Shown: one piece after another, positions 1 to 7,924 of the stretch
Numbering within the stretch: the first letter of the stretch is position 1
Layout: every line of letters starts with the position of its first letter
Origin: Acidobacteriota bacterium
GTDB lineage: Bacteria; Acidobacteriota; Thermoanaerobaculia; Multivoradales; Multivoraceae
DNA: 64,000 nt
Direction: 5' to 3'
Assembly (NCBI GenBank): GCA_026707545.1
Contig: JAPOWR010000001.1
Span: 372,001-436,000, forward strand
Translations under genes and position numbers: made by a program
The notes under the pieces: model-generated
What the model was told of the DNA's origin: nothing
Database searches by the model: none
What the model saw: the letters and a program-made list of their open reading frames with translations, nothing else

Positions 1-576
1 ATCCTGTCCGGCGCCGGTCCAGTCCTCGACCCATTCGGCCAGTCGCCTGCCGGAACAGCTTTCAGGCCGCCGTGTGCGGGGAGTGTGGTCGCCCGCCATG
101 AGCGGCTCCGAGAGTTCGTCTCGACTGTTCCTGGCGCTCGTGTCGAAGAGGACATCGAACAGATCGGTGGTGCCCAGGCCGTCCACCGCGGCGAGATGCG
201 TCTTGACCAACAGCGCGTCACCGTTGTCGTGGTGTCCGGGCAGCAGGTGGACCTCCCAGAGCGGCCGCGAAGGGTCGAGAGGCTTCGTCAGTACATCGTC
301 GAGCGCCGCGTCCCGGTCGCCGCCGTCGGCGACGTGAACGTGTTGCTCCGGATCGAAGTCCGCCGCGCGCCAGCGGGGGGCTCCGAAGGGCGCGGTCTCC
401 ACCCGCAGTCCGAACCGCGGCAGCCCGCGGAAGCGTTGGACCTGCCGGAGGACCTCGCCGCGCCCGATGCTGCCTTCGATCCGCGCCAGGCCGGCGATGT
501 GCAAGCCGGGGTTCTGGCGTTCCAGGTTCCAGAGGAACGCCCGGTCCGCGGCGAGCAGTTCGTTGGCCGTCGTCAT
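1..576 (-). CDS. WS/DGAT-like acyltransferase, N-terminal part (runs off window)
   Basis: Partial gene of at least 192 residues; its 3' end lies beyond base 1. The start ATG (576-574) overlaps the stop of the upstream hydrolase as ATGA, so the two are translationally coupled. The protein begins like the wax-ester synthase/diacylglycerol acyltransferase family (LLAADRAFLWNLE, then DPSRPLWEVHL at about residues 101-111). The family active-site motif HHxxxDG appears as HLAAVDG (residues 127-133), so the second, catalytic histidine is replaced by leucine. It may be a low-activity or non-catalytic paralogue of the complete enzyme at 1399-2886. Family assignment is good; activity is uncertain. Confidence 0.75.
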   Translation of the reverse strand, partial: MTTANELLAADRAFLWNLERQNPGLHIAGLARIEGSIGRGEVLRQVQRFRGLPRFGLRVETAPFGAPRWRAADFDPEQHVHVADGGDRDAALDDVLTKPLDPSRPLWEVHLLPGHHDNGDALLVKTHLAAVDGLGTTDLFDVLFDTSARNSRDELSEPLMAGDHTPRTRRPESCSGRRLAEWVEDWTGAGQD

Positions 577-1382
577 TGCGCCTGTTCTTCCGCCGCGGGA
601 TGCCGGCTCAGGAAGCGTGCCAGGTGGCGGTACGCCAGTGGGTTGGCGGCGAGACCGCTGTGGGTTCCGGGCACCTCCGCGTTCTTTGCGGGATCGTAGA
701 GGCGCGTGTAGCGCCAGGCGACGACGCCGTCACGGCGCGTGTAGATCGCGAGCTGTGGAATCTCCTCCGGGAAGACTCCCTGAACCGCACGCACGAGGTC
801 GCACCGGCAGTCACCCGAGAAGCACCGGGGATCGCGGCTGTCGTCCCGTTCGACGGCCCGGCGGCGTACGACCTCCGCCAGTCGCATGACCAACGGGTGG
901 GAGCGGACTCCCCTGATCGGCGTGCCCATCGTGGTCACCGAGGCGACCAGGTCGGGCCGGAGACAAGCAACGCCCCGGGCGAGCACGCCTCCCAGGCTGT
1001 GGCCGACGACGTGTGCGCGGCGGCCGGTCTGTGCGGAGGCGGCTTCGAGCGTTGTCGTCAAGCGATGTCCCAGCCGCTCCAGGCAATCCGCGTTGTGTCC
1101 GATGTCCGAGCGATAGGGCCGGTAGCCGATGCGTCCGAGCCATCGCCGCATCGGCGCCAGGTAACCGTCGGTGCCGGTGAAGCCCGGCACGACGACGACC
1201 GCCGCGCCGTCGCCGCGCGGTAGGCCGAAGCCGTAGTAGGTCGGCGTCATCGGAAGCATCGAGAACTCAGCGATGGCGAAGCCCTCGAGCCACAGCGGCA
1301 CGGCGGCCGGCACTGTGTCCCGCAGCAGGCGCGGGTTGACGCTCCAGATCGGGCTGGGCGGGCGGCGCTGGGCCGATGTCAC
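573..1382 (-). CDS. alpha/beta-fold lipase/esterase
   Basis: 269-residue alpha/beta hydrolase. It shows a VVVVPGFTG oxyanion-loop strand and the nucleophile elbow GHSLGG, followed by a lipase-like MGTPIRG segment. A late Asp region (YTRRDGVV) and a His near GTHSGL complete a plausible catalytic triad. The GTG start at 1382 is chosen because GGGGA lies about eight bases upstream and because longer starts would overlap the preceding gene. It sits between two WS/DGAT-like acyltransferase genes, which suggests hydrolysis or remodelling of triacylglycerol, wax ester or phospholipid acyl chains. The substrate is inference. Confidence 0.8.
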   Translation of the reverse strand: MTSAQRRPPSPIWSVNPRLLRDTVPAAVPLWLEGFAIAEFSMLPMTPTYYGFGLPRGDGAAVVVVPGFTGTDGYLAPMRRWLGRIGYRPYRSDIGHNADCLERLGHRLTTTLEAASAQTGRRAHVVGHSLGGVLARGVACLRPDLVASVTTMGTPIRGVRSHPLVMRLAEVVRRRAVERDDSRDPRCFSGDCRCDLVRAVQGVFPEEIPQLAIYTRRDGVVAWRYTRLYDPAKNAEVPGTHSGLAANPLAYRHLARFLSRHPAAEEQAQ

Positions 1383-1398
1383 CGGACGATTCCCCGCA

Positions 1399-2886
1399 CT
1401 ATGCGACTCCCTGAAGAGGCGCGGCTTCCGGGCTCGATGTCTCGGCCTCGTCCGCGCCGGCGGCGAAACAGCGGGCTCCTGTCGCTTCCTCGTCGTCGAT
1501 GCCGGCGGCCTGCCGCAGTTCGGCATAGGAGTCTTCGAGGCACTCCGTGAGGAACCACGGATCGGGAATCAGCCTTGAGTCCACGGTGATGCCGAGAGTG
1601 ATGCGCTGGTTGTAGGTCAGGATGGCGAGGAACAGCCCGATGTTGTTCGACACGATACCGGCCGGGAGCCAGTCGATCAGCTTGTGCGGTCCGAAGTAGA
1701 GCGGGATCATCGGACCGGGGACGTTCGTCGAGACGGTATTGAAGAGGGTCTGGGAGAACGGCATCGTCGCTCCCATGGCTGCCATCAGGGGCGGTACGCG
1801 GACGCCGAACTGACTCAACTGGTAGAAGGCCTTCGCCTGGCCGGCCTCCTTCAGCCTGTTCATCGCGTCGCGTTCCTTCTTCAGGCGCTCCACCGGATCG
1901 TCGACGCCGACGAAGAGCGGAGCGATCATGTTCGACACCAGGTTGCCGAGCTGTCCGCGTTCGTCCTCCTGCCGCATGCTGACCGGACACATGGCGCGGA
2001 GCTCGAGTCCGGCAGTGTCCTGGCCGCGCGACCGCAGGTAGCGGCCGAGGCCGCCGGCGAGCACGGTGAGCACGACGTCGTTCACGGTGCCCCCCAGTTT
2101 GGACTTGACCGCGCGCATCGTCGGGAAGCCGAACTGGGCCCAGGCGAAGCCCAGGTCGCCGCCGACCGGCCGGTTGAAGACCGTACGGGGCGCCGGAGTG
2201 GCGCTGACCGACAGCGTGGCGCTGCTGGCGGACATCATCTCGCGGGTGCGTTCCGTCATGACGTCGGGGCGCAGGGCGTCGAAGGCAGCCTCGGTCCAGG
2301 TCCGGTTCAGTTCACCCAAGCGATGCTGCATCGCTTCCTGCAGCAGGCTCAGGGAGTCGGGCAGGGGCGTCGGCGACCAGGCTTCGGCGGGCGGCTCGGG
2401 CAGCTCGTCGGTCGGCGAGAAGTCGCTCAGCACCATGGTCAGATCGACGCCCGAGACACCGTCGACCATCGCGTGATGGATCTTCCAGACCACGGCGGTA
2501 TGGCCCGGAATGCCGCGCAGCACGATCCCCTTCCACAACGGCCGATCGCGGTCGAGCATGCCGCTGTAGGCCTCGGCGGCCGCCCGCGCCAGGATCTGCT
2601 CGTCGCTGTCGGCTGGCAGCCAGACTTCGTCGATGTGGTGTTCGATATCGAAGTTCGGGTCGTCGAGCCACAGCGGGTGGGAGACGAAGAACGGCGGAAA
2701 CACGACCCGCTGCCGGTACCGGGGCAGCAGGTGCATGCGGGCGGCGACCTGCTCGATCACGTGTTCTCTGGAGAACTCACCTTCGTAGACCATGCAGCCA
2801 CCGATGTGCATGGTTGCGTTGGGGCGCTCCACGTAGAGGAAGGCGGCGTCGAGCGGGCTCAAGAATCGGTTCAGTTCCGGGGCCAT
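1399..2886 (-). CDS. wax ester synthase/acyl-CoA:diacylglycerol acyltransferase (WS/DGAT)
   Basis: 495 residues, the usual length for bacterial WS/DGAT enzymes, which use acyl-CoA to esterify diacylglycerol or long-chain alcohols at the membrane or lipid-body surface. The catalytic motif HHAMVDG is intact at residues 137-143. The N-terminus (NRFLSPLDAAFLYVE) and the DRPLWKG segment at about 114-120 are typical of the family. The start at 2886 is preceded by GGAGA seven bases upstream; a longer reading to 2973 would run through the upstream operator. First gene of a three-gene operon with the hydrolase and a second, degenerate acyltransferase. Confidence 0.9.
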   Translation of the reverse strand: MAPELNRFLSPLDAAFLYVERPNATMHIGGCMVYEGEFSREHVIEQVAARMHLLPRYRQRVVFPPFFVSHPLWLDDPNFDIEHHIDEVWLPADSDEQILARAAAEAYSGMLDRDRPLWKGIVLRGIPGHTAVVWKIHHAMVDGVSGVDLTMVLSDFSPTDELPEPPAEAWSPTPLPDSLSLLQEAMQHRLGELNRTWTEAAFDALRPDVMTERTREMMSASSATLSVSATPAPRTVFNRPVGGDLGFAWAQFGFPTMRAVKSKLGGTVNDVVLTVLAGGLGRYLRSRGQDTAGLELRAMCPVSMRQEDERGQLGNLVSNMIAPLFVGVDDPVERLKKERDAMNRLKEAGQAKAFYQLSQFGVRVPPLMAAMGATMPFSQTLFNTVSTNVPGPMIPLYFGPHKLIDWLPAGIVSNNIGLFLAILTYNQRITLGITVDSRLIPDPWFLTECLEDSYAELRQAAGIDDEEATGARCFAAGADEAETSSPEAAPLQGVA

Positions 2887-2928
2887 CGGATTCTCCAAAG
2901 GACGGCGGATCTGGAAAGGTCGAGGTCG

Positions 2929-2961
2929 GTATGCTGCACTGCTTACTGCACCGCAGCATAC
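2929..2961. promoter_or_regulatory. inverted-repeat operator upstream of the acyltransferase operon
   Basis: A perfect 9-bp inverted repeat, GTATGCTGC (2929-2937) and GCAGCATAC (2953-2961), with a 15-bp centre, lies 43-75 bp before the start of the acyltransferase gene at 2886. Its size and place are typical of a dimeric repressor site. No regulator gene adjoins it. Confidence 0.45.
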
Positions 2962-3018
2962 GCATCGTTGCACAGAACCGGACGAACGGCAAGAGCCCGT
3001 GAACCGCGCGGGATCGAG

Positions 3019-4986
3019 TCAGCCCGGCCGACGCCAGCGGAAGGCGGTCACCTGGATCACTTCACGGGCCGGTTCCACCCGTACCTGAACCGGTGTCGAC
3101 GACAGCGGAAGCCGCGGCGTGAGGCAGCGGCGCCGCTCCCGGCCCTTCTGGGTCGGCCGACAGGGGAAAGGGTCTCCGTCGATCTCGACGGTCACGTCGA
3201 CCGTGTCGCGCGACGGCGTGCGGATGGCGATCTCGAGGGAGACCAGCGACGCAAGCCTGCCGTCGACGCTGCCAGCAAGCGAACCAAGGTCTACCGAGTA
3301 CGCGCCTTCCCCAGCCATGGCGAACGGTGCGGGGGCGGGAGGTCCGACAGCCTGAAACGGTTGGCGGACGAGGACCACGGGTTCGCCGCGCAGGCGGAAC
3401 AATCCGGGTTCGAAACGCTGGACCTGTGCGCCGTCGGCGGCTGCCAGCTCCCGGTGTGCCGGATGCTGGTCGGGCGCGAGCCGGGAAGCGGCGAAGAGCA
3501 GCACGTCGGCCATTCGGGGCTCGACCGCGAGCCCCTCCGCGAGGTCGTCGGTCCGGATGACGGTGGGCACGAAGGCGCTCTCCCATGTGCGGGGATCGAA
3601 GGCCTGGGCTCCGAGTGGCAGTTCGGTGATGAATGTTCGACCCCGCAGCGGCTTGCGGGCGCCCGCGACGCGGGCCGCTTCGTCGACGGTGAGCGGAACG
3701 TTCTCGTCATGCACGGTTCGGTGGACGAAGTGGGCCTTGGCGGCGAACGCGCCGGCGAAGACGAGGACCAGGGCCGGTACCGCCGTTCGGCGCACCCAGA
3801 CGGGGTGAGCGGTTCGGGCCGATCCGAGAACACGGTGAATCAGCCAGGCGGCGGCGAGTGCGGCGACCGGGGCGACGATCAGCCAGTTGGGCGGTTTCGG
3901 GTAGCGGGTGGCGGCCCAGAGCGCCGCCACGTAGCCGCCGGCGAAGGTCAGCAGAATCCCGGCGTCGCCGATCGTCGCTGAGCCTCCGGCGCCCGGGAGG
4001 GGGACGGACGCGGTTCGCGTGCGCAGGACGAGAACGAGGAGCCAGCCGAGCCCGAGCAGGGCCAAGGCGCCCAGGATCGGGCTGAAGTAGACACTGCTCG
4101 CGAGGCTGGTGACGACGCTGAGCGGCTGGTCGAACCATCCGGAACCGGCCGCTGCCAGTCGTTCCTGGTACTGGGTGACGGTCGAGCTCAGGTGGCGGCG
4201 GTAGAGATCGGGAACGAGTAGCAGCCAGGGGTTGAGAAGCACCAGCACGCCGGCCGCGGCAGCGCCGGCTGCGGCCGTCCGCCGCACCAAGAGCCCGACG
4301 TCCCGGACTCCGCCGAGCGCGATGGTCCCAAGCAGCGGGATGACGAGCGCACCCCCGTTCCACTTGGCGGCCGCGGTGGCCCCGACCATGGCCCCGGCGA
4401 CGGCAAAGCTCTTCAGACTGCCGTTTCTTCGAGCCGCCAGCATGGCGTAGAGCGCAACGACCGAGGCGAGGACCATCATGATGTCGGGCTTGAAGGCTCC
4501 CGACTGGCGCAGGTGCCAGGGGGTGACCGAGAGAAGCAAGACCGCGGTCAGGGCCACGCCCGGTCCGAACAGCCGCCTGCCGATGAGGTAGAGGACCCAG
4601 AGCGACGCGGTGCCCACGACGACCTGAAGGAAACGACAGGCGCGGACACCGAAGGGCGTCAGAAAGGGCCTGCCCTGCGGGGCCATCGCCACGGCGGAGG
4701 GAGCGGCTCGCAGGCCGGGAAGGGAGCGCGCGGCCTCCCACGTCTTCAGCAGCAGGGCGTGCGGCATGTAGGACAGGGTCGGATAGTGGGCGCGCACCGG
4801 TTGGAACTGCCCTTCGGCCAGGATCGCGGCGACGTTGCCAGCGTTGTAGCGCTCGTCCCAGATCCGGTTCATCGTGGGATCGGGCCAGCTGAAGACCAGG
4901 CGGACGGCGAAGGACCACACAAGCAGCAGTCCCAGCAGCCACCTCTGAAGACGACTGGCCGGGGGCGGGGCGCCTTCCGGGTTCAT
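3019..4986 (-). CDS. GT39-like (PMT/ArnT-type) polytopic membrane glycosyltransferase
   Basis: 655 residues with a first transmembrane helix near residues 16-33, then the acidic pair DE (D44-E45, in IWDERYNAGN) in the first external loop, the hallmark of GT-C family 39 enzymes. About ten more hydrophobic helices follow, ending around residue 405, and a soluble periplasmic C-terminal domain of roughly 240 residues. Such enzymes move a sugar from a polyprenyl-phosphate carrier to protein or lipid on the outer face of the inner membrane. Acceptor and donor cannot be told from sequence. Five bases separate it from the aminotransferase gene upstream. Confidence 0.75.
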   Translation of the reverse strand: MNPEGAPPPASRLQRWLLGLLLVWSFAVRLVFSWPDPTMNRIWDERYNAGNVAAILAEGQFQPVRAHYPTLSYMPHALLLKTWEAARSLPGLRAAPSAVAMAPQGRPFLTPFGVRACRFLQVVVGTASLWVLYLIGRRLFGPGVALTAVLLLSVTPWHLRQSGAFKPDIMMVLASVVALYAMLAARRNGSLKSFAVAGAMVGATAAAKWNGGALVIPLLGTIALGGVRDVGLLVRRTAAAGAAAAGVLVLLNPWLLLVPDLYRRHLSSTVTQYQERLAAAGSGWFDQPLSVVTSLASSVYFSPILGALALLGLGWLLVLVLRTRTASVPLPGAGGSATIGDAGILLTFAGGYVAALWAATRYPKPPNWLIVAPVAALAAAWLIHRVLGSARTAHPVWVRRTAVPALVLVFAGAFAAKAHFVHRTVHDENVPLTVDEAARVAGARKPLRGRTFITELPLGAQAFDPRTWESAFVPTVIRTDDLAEGLAVEPRMADVLLFAASRLAPDQHPAHRELAAADGAQVQRFEPGLFRLRGEPVVLVRQPFQAVGPPAPAPFAMAGEGAYSVDLGSLAGSVDGRLASLVSLEIAIRTPSRDTVDVTVEIDGDPFPCRPTQKGRERRRCLTPRLPLSSTPVQVRVEPAREVIQVTAFRWRRPG

Positions 4987-4990
4987 CGCG

Positions 4991-5890
4991 TCAGTCGAGG
5001 ATCGGATAGCCGGAGTGGGCGGTCAACTCGCGGAAGAGCTGTTGCAGCCGTTCGAGCACCGGCCGCTCGCCGCCGCCGATCGTCCGGCCGTCGACCTCGG
5101 TGACCGCCACGAGTTCGCCCATCGTGCCGGTGCAGAACGCCTCGTCGGCGCGGTAGAGCTCGGCCTGGCTGAAGTCGGCGACTTCGTGGGGAATGTCGTT
5201 CTCCCGGCAGAGTTCGAGAACCGTCTCGCGGGTGACGCCCTCCGGGCACGCCCTGCAGTGGCTCGTTGTGACCACGCCGCTTCGCACGATGAAGACGTGG
5301 GTGGCGTTCGTCTCGGCGACGAAACCCTGGCGGTCCAGCATCAGGGCGTCATCGGCGCCGGCCGCGTTCGCTTCGATCTTCGCCAGAATGGACTGGATCA
5401 GGTTGTTGTGGTGGATCTTCGGGTCCATGCAGTCGGGCGGGAAGCGGCGGATCGACGAAGTGATCAGGCGGATCGGCCGGGATCCGTAGACCGGCGCCTT
5501 GTGTTCGGCGAGGACGATCAGCGTCGGTCCCGCGACGTTGAGCCTCGGATCCATGCCGGAAGTGACTTTCGTACCGCGGGTCAGGGTCAGCCGGATGTGG
5601 ACGTCGTCCCGCATCCCGTTCGCTTCGAGAGTGCGGCGGATCTCGCCGATGACCTCCTCGTGGGTGGGAATCCGGGCGAAGGCCAGGGCAAGCGCCGAGT
5701 CCCGCAGACGGTCGAGATGCCGTTCGAGCTTGAAGATCCGGCCGTCGTACAGGCGAAGACCCTCCCAGACCGCGTCGCCCCCCTGGACGGCGGAGTCGAA
5801 CGGACTGATTCCGGCCTGATCGCGGTGGATCAGGTCGCCGTTGATGTTGATCAGCAGATCCCGGTTCTTTGGGTTCGCCTTCTGGAGCAT
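4991..5890 (-). CDS. class IV PLP-dependent aminotransferase (branched-chain/D-amino-acid type)
   Basis: 299 residues, the normal length of fold-type IV aminotransferases such as IlvE and D-alanine aminotransferase. The PLP-binding lysine is K158 in DPKIHHNNL, followed by the LAKIEA helix. The glutamate that holds the PLP pyridine nitrogen is E193 in GFVAETNATHVF. The N-terminal PFDSAVQGGDAVWEGLR segment is typical of the family. The start at 5890 is used because longer readings enter the upstream sulfotransferase gene, only 22 bases away. Whether it makes branched-chain or D-amino acids is not decided by sequence alone. Confidence 0.85.
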   Translation of the reverse strand: MLQKANPKNRDLLININGDLIHRDQAGISPFDSAVQGGDAVWEGLRLYDGRIFKLERHLDRLRDSALALAFARIPTHEEVIGEIRRTLEANGMRDDVHIRLTLTRGTKVTSGMDPRLNVAGPTLIVLAEHKAPVYGSRPIRLITSSIRRFPPDCMDPKIHHNNLIQSILAKIEANAAGADDALMLDRQGFVAETNATHVFIVRSGVVTTSHCRACPEGVTRETVLELCRENDIPHEVADFSQAELYRADEAFCTGTMGELVAVTEVDGRTIGGGERPVLERLQQLFRELTAHSGYPILD

Positions 5891-5912
5891 CGAAGTCGTG
5901 CGGTCTTTCGGG

Positions 5913-6668
5913 TCAGAAGAGGAGCCGGTGCGCGGCGAGGTGATCGTAGTGCTGCTGGCACTCTTCCAGGACGTCCGCGAGGAGGTCGGGTACGGCCTCG
6001 TTCTTGGGCCGGTAGGGAGCGAAGCCGGTGCTCTTCTCCACGGCACCGTACCAGTGGGGCGCCCAGACCCCGTCCGTTCCGCGGCGCCCGGGCGGCCAGC
6101 TCAGCATCGTCTCGTTGAACTCGGCGCCGACGGCGCGGCACAGGCTCTCCAGGCCGGCGCGCGGGTTGCGCAGCACGTCGGCGGAGTCGATCACCGCGGG
6201 CGGCTCGCCGAGCCGTTCCGACTCAAGGTCGAAGAGTTCCCGCTGCTGCGGCAGGCCGGTGTCCGCCAGGGTGGGCTGCGGGAGGATCCGGATCAAGGAT
6301 GTCAGCATCTCGGCCGGATCGCGGATCAGGAAGACGTTCGTGAGCCGCGAGACCCAGGATCTGTCCGTCTCCGGAAGCAGGTGATGGGCCATGTGTTTCT
6401 GGTAGAAGATCGGCCGGTTCTCCGGAGCGTCCTCGGTCAGCCACTTCGTGACCCGCCCCAGGTCGCTGTCGTGATGGGCGAGGATCTCCTGGCGGCCGGG
6501 ATGGTCGAGACCGTGCTCCAGCAGGTAGTTCGCGTAGAGAGGCTCGTCGCAGACGAAGGTGTCCCGGCGGTTGCCCCAGGCCCTCAGCATGGCCGTCGAG
6601 ATGTTGCGGGGCCCGGACCACATGGCGATCCGAAGCACCTCGGATCCTGCACCGTCGACCCTGCCCAT
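5913..6668 (-). CDS. sulfotransferase-family protein
   Basis: 251-residue protein of the PAPS-dependent sulfotransferase superfamily. An N-terminal strand leads into the P-loop-like SGPRNIST (about residues 18-25), which in this family holds the 5'-phosphosulfate. FLIRDP near residue 122 matches the 3'-phosphate loop. The start at 6668 is preceded by a -10-like TAGAAT ending seven bases upstream and no Shine-Dalgarno, consistent with a leaderless message; the ATG at 6677 would lie inside that box. The same gene is often found beside class IV aminotransferase genes, as here, but the substrate is unknown. Confidence 0.7.
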   Translation of the reverse strand: MGRVDGAGSEVLRIAMWSGPRNISTAMLRAWGNRRDTFVCDEPLYANYLLEHGLDHPGRQEILAHHDSDLGRVTKWLTEDAPENRPIFYQKHMAHHLLPETDRSWVSRLTNVFLIRDPAEMLTSLIRILPQPTLADTGLPQQRELFDLESERLGEPPAVIDSADVLRNPRAGLESLCRAVGAEFNETMLSWPPGRRGTDGVWAPHWYGAVEKSTGFAPYRPKNEAVPDLLADVLEECQQHYDHLAAHRLLF

Positions 6669-6675
6669 GCGGCGC

Positions 6676-6681
6676 ATTCTA
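6676..6681 (-). promoter_or_regulatory. -10 box for the sulfotransferase/aminotransferase operon
   Basis: TAGAAT read on the minus strand, seven bases before the ATG at 6668. With no ribosome-binding site in between, transcription should start at or beside the initiation codon (leaderless). This is inferred from spacing only. Confidence 0.4.
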
Positions 6682-6745
6682 GGAGCTTGCGCCGCAGAAC
6701 GCAGCGCCGCACAACGACGCGCAGACCCGGTGATAGCTTGCGCCG

Positions 6746-7924
6746 ATGAGCCGGCGGGCGGAGTTCGAGGAGGCACACCCAGAGGTTCACATTCTGTCGC
6801 ACCAGCAGGCGGGACGGGTGGATCTGGTCATGGGGGCTCTTGGCTGGTTGGGCGACGAGGAACAAGTGACCGCTTGCTCTACTCTCGGCGGCGACTCGAG
6901 TACCGTCATGAGAGTCGAGCTGCAGGAGTTGCGCGGCGGATGGCGCACCGCGGTCCTGAAGCAGTCCTTGCCCTGGCTCCGGCGCGACGAGTCGGTCGCC
7001 ATGCCGGCTGGCCGGGGGCGTGCCGAGTTCCGCTTCTACCGGCAGGTGGCCCGACTGCCGGAGGCCGCGTCGCACATGCCGCGTCTCCTGGGCGGCGACG
7101 AGAAGCGATCGATCCTGCTTCTGGAGGACTGCCGCGGCTCCTCGGACCTGACGGTGCTCTACTGCGGTCGTGTGCTGGACGAGGACGCAGCGGCCGGCCT
7201 CGGCTCGTTCCTTCGGGCGCTCCACGAGAGTACGCGTGGATGCGAAGATCGGGAGCTGTCGAATCCGGGCATGAAGGACCTGAACCACCGGCTCCTGTTC
7301 GAGGCGCCGTATGGCCTCGCGCCTCCCGTCGGCGAGGGCCTCGGCCCCGACGGTCCCGCGCTCGACCGCCCTGCGCTGGATGAACTCGAGGAGGGCCTTG
7401 GGGCGTCGGCGATGGCCATGCGGTCCGATGGGGAGTTCCGGAAAGCGGTGGCGGAACTCGGGGAACGCTACCTCGACTCGGACACCTGTCTCGTGCACGG
7501 CACCTTTCATCCGGGCAACTGGCTGCTCCTGCCAGACGGCGACGTCCGCGTCGTCGATCCGCAGTACGGCGAGTGGGGAGATGCCGAGTTCGATGTGGGT
7601 ACAGGGCTCGCCCATCTGCTGCTTGCCCGGCAGCCCGAGGAGGTTGTCCGGACCTTCCTTTCCGCGGCCGCGGGCCGTTCCGGCGACGAGCGGGAACCTG
7701 ACGACACCGGCCTCGAGCAACGGGAGGGCGAGCCAGCGGTCGAAGCCGGACCACCCGGCCTCGACCCGGAGTTGGCCGCGCGCTACGCCGGCGTGGAACT
7801 CGTGCGGCGCCTGATCGGAGGTGGTCGGGTCCCGTTGACGGGGGACGCTGGAGTTCGAACTGCCTTGTTGGCTACGGCTCGAACGGCGGTGGTCGAGGGA
7901 CATCTGGAGGTACTGCGAACATGA
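6746..7924 (+). CDS. aminoglycoside phosphotransferase/methylthioribose-kinase-like protein
   Basis: 392 residues with the APH/kinase-like fold: a nucleotide-binding lysine near K72 (AVLKQS), a hinge LLLEDC at about 124-129, the Brenner motif at 251-258 and the metal-binding Asp in VVDPQYG (D271). The stretch after D271 resembles methylthioribose kinases. The usual catalytic aspartate of HGDxHxxN is threonine here (HGTFHPGN, T253), so phosphotransfer is in doubt. An acidic, low-complexity insert follows near residues 315-340. A -10-like GATAGC lies just upstream and no Shine-Dalgarno is seen. Its stop overlaps the next start (ATGA). Confidence 0.65.
   Translation: MSRRAEFEEAHPEVHILSHQQAGRVDLVMGALGWLGDEEQVTACSTLGGDSSTVMRVELQELRGGWRTAVLKQSLPWLRRDESVAMPAGRGRAEFRFYRQVARLPEAASHMPRLLGGDEKRSILLLEDCRGSSDLTVLYCGRVLDEDAAAGLGSFLRALHESTRGCEDRELSNPGMKDLNHRLLFEAPYGLAPPVGEGLGPDGPALDRPALDELEEGLGASAMAMRSDGEFRKAVAELGERYLDSDTCLVHGTFHPGNWLLLPDGDVRVVDPQYGEWGDAEFDVGTGLAHLLLARQPEEVVRTFLSAAAGRSGDEREPDDTGLEQREGEPAVEAGPPGLDPELAARYAGVELVRRLIGGGRVPLTGDAGVRTALLATARTAVVEGHLEVLRT

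Noticed and set aside
1684..3981. 765-codon open frame on the plus strand
   Set aside because: Antisense to the WS/DGAT and GT39 genes, both with clear family motifs. Long shadow frames are usual at this GC content and the product has no domain.
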